Of a stretch of DNA of 21,869 nt, positions 17,150 to 21,869 are shown piece after piece. Location: assembly GCA_038093975.1 (NCBI GenBank), contig JBBPTG010000348.1:1-21869 (forward strand), read 5' to 3'. The stretch's first letter is position 1. Every line of letters begins with the position of its first letter. Made by a program: the position numbers and the translations under genes. Source of the stretch: Chalciporus piperatus. Lineage: Eukaryota; Basidiomycota; Agaricomycetes; Boletales; Boletaceae. The notes beneath the pieces were generated by a model. That model saw only the letters and a program-made list of their open reading frames with translations. It had not been told where the DNA came from and ran no database searches.

Positions 17150-18574
17150 TTACAAAATGAGGGGCACGCGGGGTCCCACTGTAACGGGCTTGACCTCGAT
17201 GAGCATGCAAGCGTGCCCATAGAAGAATTTCAAAGATGCTTCATTGCCATAGCTGACCATCGGTGTTTCGGCCAGAACCGACGACTTTCTCATCTCCCGG
17301 ATCTCCAAGACTTGAGTGACCGGGTTGCGGTAAAACGGCTCCAAAAATTCTATGCCTTCTTCATAAAGGTCATCGAGATCTATTTCCTTCGTCCACAGAC
17401 GGCCAACGATGTCGACGCCCTCGACTTCATTAATGGTCAACCTCTCGAGAGCTTTCTTGAAGTGCGAGTGGTCATCATCTTCAGCCAAGCAATCATCCAC
17501 CACGAGTCGCCTGCTGGTCATTAAAGTGAGCCAATTATCGGCCATATCTTCGTAGAGTAACTTGATTGAGAGCGGAAGACCCAGCTCGTCGCAGATGTGA
17601 GCCAGGGCCTGGTCTGATCCTTTGAGCTGCTCGAGCAACGAGTCGAGTGGTTCGTTGTCACTGTAAACATACTCGTGGACGAGGCCAAATCCAAGATATC
17701 CCCGGAACTCGTCTGGCAGCTCATTCAGGATATCAATCAACGCCTGCTTCAGTTTCCTGTGGAAGGGAGTGGGGATGCAGGATGCGCTGGCGGTTGGAGC
17801 GCTGGCATAAAGGTTGTAGGTGAGAGTGACTCGGTGGCCCGAGGTGAGGGGCAAGACTTCGTGGTCGATGTCGCCGAAGAAGGCAGCGAAACAGATGGAC
17901 GGATCGTTGGCTGCAGCGAACTTGTCCGAAAAATCGATCGTCCATTCTTTTTCACCTTGACGGAGTACGAGTTGACCCCCCTCGTGCAGGACGGGCAGGA
18001 CGACGACCAAAGAACCGACCATTCCCTTTCCTCGGGGAGTGTCTTTGTGAGACTTGAAGAAATCTCCCTCTCCTGTGGGGGCATGTCAGTAACCACGTTT
18101 GTCGAAGAGGTGAGCCTGATGCCCGGAGCTCCATGCACTCACCGTAGACGTTCAGTTTATACAACTCCATCTCCACGTTACTCGCACACATTAATCCCTT
18201 GGCGAACATGAATTCCCAGAGTCCGTGGATCGAACTGTGTCGCGAACGCGTTTAATTCCATCTTTCCCGCTCTCCTATACGTTTCATCGAAAACTGTCTC
18301 CTTGTTCCGGCCGAATGGTGCTGGAACACAGGCTTGATACAGGGAAGCCAAGTCACCTGCGCTGGCATTCGCAAAATCGATGCGACTAAGTATCATCAAC
18401 GGAGTGAGCCGACATGGATGCATGGATGTCTCGTTGGAAAACCCACCGAAAGGTTTCCCCTTGAGCGTAATAAAGCAATAGTTGAAAGTCCGGAACGACG
18501 CATGTACCAGTAGCAAATGGATCACGGTCGATGAATGCTTCTCCCAACGTTTTGATCTTGTCGCTAGAGGCCAT
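17150..18574 (-). CDS. P4H-like 2OG-Fe(II) dioxygenase, with one apparent frameshift
   Basis: Exons on the minus strand: 18574-18447, 18385-18143 and 18072-17150 (stop TAA). Introns are 61 and 70 nt. The product would be about 430 residues. Segments typical of this large mushroom family are present: YYAQGETF, RIDFANASAGDLASLYQAC, ETYRRAGKM, ELYKLNVYGEGDFFKSHKDTP. The core is complete: HKD (iron ligands, 18049-18041), GSLVVVLPVLHEGGQLVLR, the distal His in GDIDHEV (17862-17860), and SGHRVTLTYNLY with the Arg at 17832-17830 that binds 2-oxoglutarate. Such enzymes use 2-oxoglutarate and O2 to hydroxylate a substrate; the substrate is unknown. In exon 2 the frame ending FDPRTLGIH (near 18215) must shift by one base to continue as MFAKGLMCASNVEMELYKLNVYG. 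It may be a recent pseudogene or carry a sequence error. Confidence 0.72.
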
Positions 18575-19875
18575 CTTTCGAATGAGTACTGAGTGGTGAG
18601 GAGTATCTCTCGGGCTACCTGACCCTTTTTATGTGGGAACCCAGTGGAGGGTGAACGACTGCCCTAGGTGAGATTATTTGGGACCCAAACACTGGTACAT
18701 CGAACACTCGTGTTAGTTTGTGGGTCCATTGGCAGTGTAGCAAAAAGAACTTATCCCTGAACGTGCCGCGGCCATCACCTAACGATCGAGCGGCCCTGCT
18801 TGACATGGCAATGCCCTTGAAGTATGGGGTTATTATCAGCCAGCAGCCAGAGAGTCGATCATATAGGCAGTTCATTTGGTCAACGAGAGAGCGAAATAGT
18901 GTGCTCTGAACGATAAGCAGTTACCAATCAAAGAACGGCTTAGAAAACGACATACCTTGACACGAGTCACACTGATGGCAGAACGGCTTGCTAGTACGTT
19001 CACATCACAAGACATTACGGGAAAATATCCTCACGGCGTAAATGAGTCATGCTCCGCGCCTTTGAGTCAGGCTGGGTGGCTCGAGTTGAGTCACAAACCC
19101 CATGGCATCATTCCTACGTACCAAAACAGTCGAAACGTCACTGTGGGTCGGATCCAGGATCCAGCCTCAGGAACAGCAAACTCACGGGCGTGAATTCTCC
19201 TTGGGCTGACTCGCGATCGTGATGTGCTGCGTTTCTCAAGCCAAATCAAGGTTGTCGACTCGGTGCCTCGCGGCGGCTCCATTTGAAGCTGGCATTTCAC
19301 GGGGGAACGAGTCGGTCCAAACTGAAGTACGAATTAGGCGTAACCGGAGTGCGACGGTAACACACTGGACCCCTTGGCGGTGGTGACAGGGTCTAGTCGG
19401 TCACGGACGTCGGTGGAGGTAGTCGTGTCAACATGAACCAGCCGTCATCCACGTTGACGAAGTAGCTTGATTAAAAATTTATCCACATGATCCATGGTAT
19501 CCTATTATATAGTCACTAGTGAGTGTCCTACTAATCTGCAAAGCGTCAAAATAACGTACTCATTCCACCACACTTTGGGAGGCTCTCATTGGCCAAGCAG
19601 ACTGTAAGCGACTCCAAAACGAGCTAAGCGGTCCAGCCGAGCTCATTGAGCGCTCAATGAGCGCTTAGGAAAAGCTGATGCCTACTGACTCAAGGCTGGC
19701 AGTGGGCTAATTACTATGAATGACAGTATGGTAATGGGGTAGACTCGAAGTGGTCATCTCTCCGACGCTTTCCGACGTCGCTCATCCGAGTCTTGCATGT
19801 CGGCGATGACATCACAATAAACCAAAATAAACGTGGGTTGGTTCTCGCCAAAAATCTTGCTACAAAGCAAGGAAC
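18575..19875. other. Divergent intergenic region (1.3 kb)
   Basis: It lies between the starts of the 2OG oxygenase gene (-) and the kinase gene (+), so it holds both promoters. No coding sequence recognised. AT-rich stretches occur at 19470-19560. A 22-bp palindrome is listed separately. Confidence 0.45.
19641..19662. repeat. 22-bp perfect palindrome
   Basis: The half-site GCTCATTGAGC is followed by its exact reverse complement with no spacer. CTAAGCG (19624-19630) and CGCTTAG (19662-19668) form a wider inverted pair around it. It lies about 215 bp upstream of the first candidate start of the kinase gene. It could be an operator-like site or a remnant. Confidence 0.5.
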
Positions 19876-21869
19876 ATGACAAGGGAATGCAGCCACCGAA
19901 CAGCACCGCATTCAAGTCACTTTCCCAACGAGATACCGTCAGGTCTTCCCGGCGGGCAGACAATCACGTACGTTGTGTTCTGGATTGCATGCGACATTTG
20001 GAGCTCGATGGGTCGTATTGAACTCTTCCGCAGACGACAGTCGTTAGACAGACCTTGCAAGTCGGGCACTCCGAGGTCAACGCGAGACTCGACTCAACAT
20101 GGCTCAGATATTTTCGTTCCGACGAGGGCCAAAACAGTCCATTGTAGGGGATGTGGCAAAACAGGATTGGATCACTACCTCCCATTCGAAGTGCCCGAGG
20201 CGGACATCGACGCTGCAGTCGCCGCTCTCAACGAAGCCAACCTTGTTGAGCCATTGGATGAGTGTCGTCTCCGGTTCACAAGTTATCCTGTCAGCCCGTC
20301 CATGATCGAGAATGCGAACGAGAAGGAGCGTTATGAGTCCCTTGTCGCTATCGCCGATACGCTGCAAAAGCTTACGCTCACCAACGGACGCGAGGCATCA
20401 TGCCAATTCCTACAGAAGCCCGACAGGTTCAGCGAAGCCGAGACATTCGGCGCAAATTTCAAGGTAGACGCACTGCTCAAGCTCAAGCAGTCGACAATGC
20501 CACCATCCGCAGTGCAGTCATCCATACCTGTCGCAGATCTCGCAGTTCCTTTGGAATATAAAACGGCTCGAGAGGATGCTCTACAGGTGCGCGCAGTATC
20601 CTGTCTCTTAGTGGGTTCACTCCGCTTACGCGCATCAGAACCGTAAACAATTGTTGGGCACCACCAACTTCTGCATGAATGATGATCCCCGTCGCGTGCA
20701 CATTTACGGCGTACATTTCTTTAACGCTCACCTGCTTCCTATCTCACGTCGACTTTTCAGATCACCATCGAGGACGACACGATGGCCGTCTGGTACTTCT
20801 CGCGGTCGCACTCGGCCAAGTCTCCGGATTTCAAGTTTACGGAGGTAGGCAAAATCACCGTTTGAGCTGTTTGCAATTAGATGCTGATCGGCGGTTTAGG
20901 ATTGCCGGACGTACATCCGGGTCATGCTCTCGCTGATGTTCGCCACCGAGGAGGAACTTGGCTACGATCTGACCATCCAACGTCGTCTAGATCCTGTGAC
21001 GCAGAAGCTTTGTTTCGTCTACGAGGTCGACGGTCATTACTACAAGACGCAGAAGGCAATCTTTGACGATCGGAGTCTCTGTACAACAGGACGTGCGACT
21101 CGAGTGTGGGAGGTTATTGAAGTTAAATCGTTCACCGAGCTCTGGCCACTAGAGGATTCGCACCCCGTTGTCTTGAAGGACGTCTGGCTGGATGCCGAGT
21201 CGAAGACCGAGAGCAACATTCAGCAAGAGATATTTGATGATCTCAACAAGATTGCCAAAGCTTTGGGAGAAGGCGTGGAACCGGAGGGCTTCACGGACAT
21301 GGATGACGAGTCCAAGCAGATGCTTCGGGAGTGCTTAGAGGCGCGAAATTGGCATCGGTACTTCCTCACGCTGGTCTGTGAAGCACAAGGGATGGTGTCG
21401 AAGGAGGTCGCCGGGGAAGCTCAGCCCGATTCCACACTTTTTGACGCACCTGCTGGCACAGTCAGACCCTCGTCGTTTACGCATGCTGATCCCTCTCGGG
21501 TGGTGCACAAGGACAAACCATTCAATCGTCAATATCGGCCGAAGCAACAATCTCGGGTCGTCTTTAAGGAGGTGTGCGTGGCTTTGCACGATGTGCCAAA
21601 ATTGGGCGATGTAGTGACTGCGATGCTATCGTGCGTGTTTGGTGAGCTACTCTGTTCGCATTGTGGAACCGCCCGAGTGCTCATTGGTGGTACAGCTCTC
21701 CAATTGATGTTCCTGGCTGGCTGGGTCCATCGCGATATCAGCTCGGGGAACCTTTATTGGTTCAAGGACATCAACGGTCAGGTGCGAGGCATACTCGCCG
21801 ATCTGGAATATGCCAAGCGCTTCGATCCGTCAAATCCGAAAGGTAGCCAGGACCCCAAAACGGTGTGCA
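19876..21869 (+). CDS. Fungal-type protein kinase (FunK1), 3' end outside window
   Basis: Exons: about 19876-20586, 20639-20710, 20761-20844, 20900-21641 and 21696-21869+. Introns are 52, 50, 55 and 54 nt, and all junctions keep frame. The 5' end is uncertain: in-frame ATGs are at 19876 and 20009, but family-like sequence only begins near 20130 (LDHYLPFEVPE). Conserved FunK1 segments follow: NRKQLLGTTNF, ITIEDDTMAVWYFSRSHSAKS, YIRVMLSLMFATEEELGYD. The catalytic loop WVHRDISSGNLYW (HRD at 21728-21736) is followed by ILADLEYAKRF, where DLE replaces the usual DFG (Asp codon 21800-21802). The last intron (21642-21695) is a multiple of three and lacks a stop. Removing it restores SCVFALQLMFLAGWVHRD, so I treat it as spliced. 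FunK1 kinases are greatly expanded in multicellular basidiomycetes; substrates are unknown. No disabling change is visible in the part seen. Confidence 0.82.

Overview
This window looks like nuclear DNA of a mushroom-type basidiomycete (Agaricomycetes). The genes are split by many 47-65 nt GT-AG introns. The protein families are typical of that group: a TET/JBP-type 2OG-Fe(II) oxygenase, a fungal-type (FunK1) protein kinase, a P4H-like 2OG-Fe(II) oxygenase, a basidiomycete-style glutathione S-transferase, and a chromodomain Ty3/Gypsy retroelement. Species cannot be named from sequence alone.

Layout. (1) 1-4054: two intron-rich plus-strand genes. The first is the 3' part of a TET/JBP-like oxygenase gene (stop at 1952). 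The second (2237-4054) is a hypothetical protein with a charged, low-complexity N-terminus. (2) 4055-10077: a transposon graveyard on the minus strand. A Ty3/Gypsy chromovirus-type element is present in the permuted order pol - LTR - gag, with both coding ends cut at the two arms of a 13-bp inverted repeat. A second LTR, 16 transitions away from the first, is a solo LTR flanked by GTGGT. It sits inside an array of hairpin-bearing, splice-site-like repeats. (3) 10078-10760: non-coding. (4) 10761-14075: a 3.3-kb imperfect palindrome resembling a foldback element. It has hairpin-bearing termini, about 0.77 kb of 8-9 bp CAGT-type tandem repeats in each arm, and inner 97-bp tandem units that each look like one exon plus one 51-nt intron. 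It cuts off the 5' part of a PIF/Harbinger-like transposase gene (14076-14585). (5) 14880-15613: a MITE-like element with 25-bp inverted repeats and TA flanks. (6) 15814-18574: a GST gene (+) convergent with a 2OG-Fe(II) oxygenase gene (-). (7) 18575-19875: intergenic, with a 22-bp perfect palindrome. (8) About 19876 to the end: a FunK1 kinase gene that runs off the window.

How parts work together. The retroelement shows a complete set of self-priming signals: a TATA box, an inferred transcript 5' end 32 nt downstream, and a 12-nt perfect complement of that 5' end just inside the LTR. This is the Tf1/sushi mechanism. The host-like genes do not form an evident pathway. They belong to families that are expanded in mushrooms and often lie in repeat-rich accessory regions. 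The most unusual material is the foldback element and its relatives, where repeats, hairpins and intron-like signals are combined.
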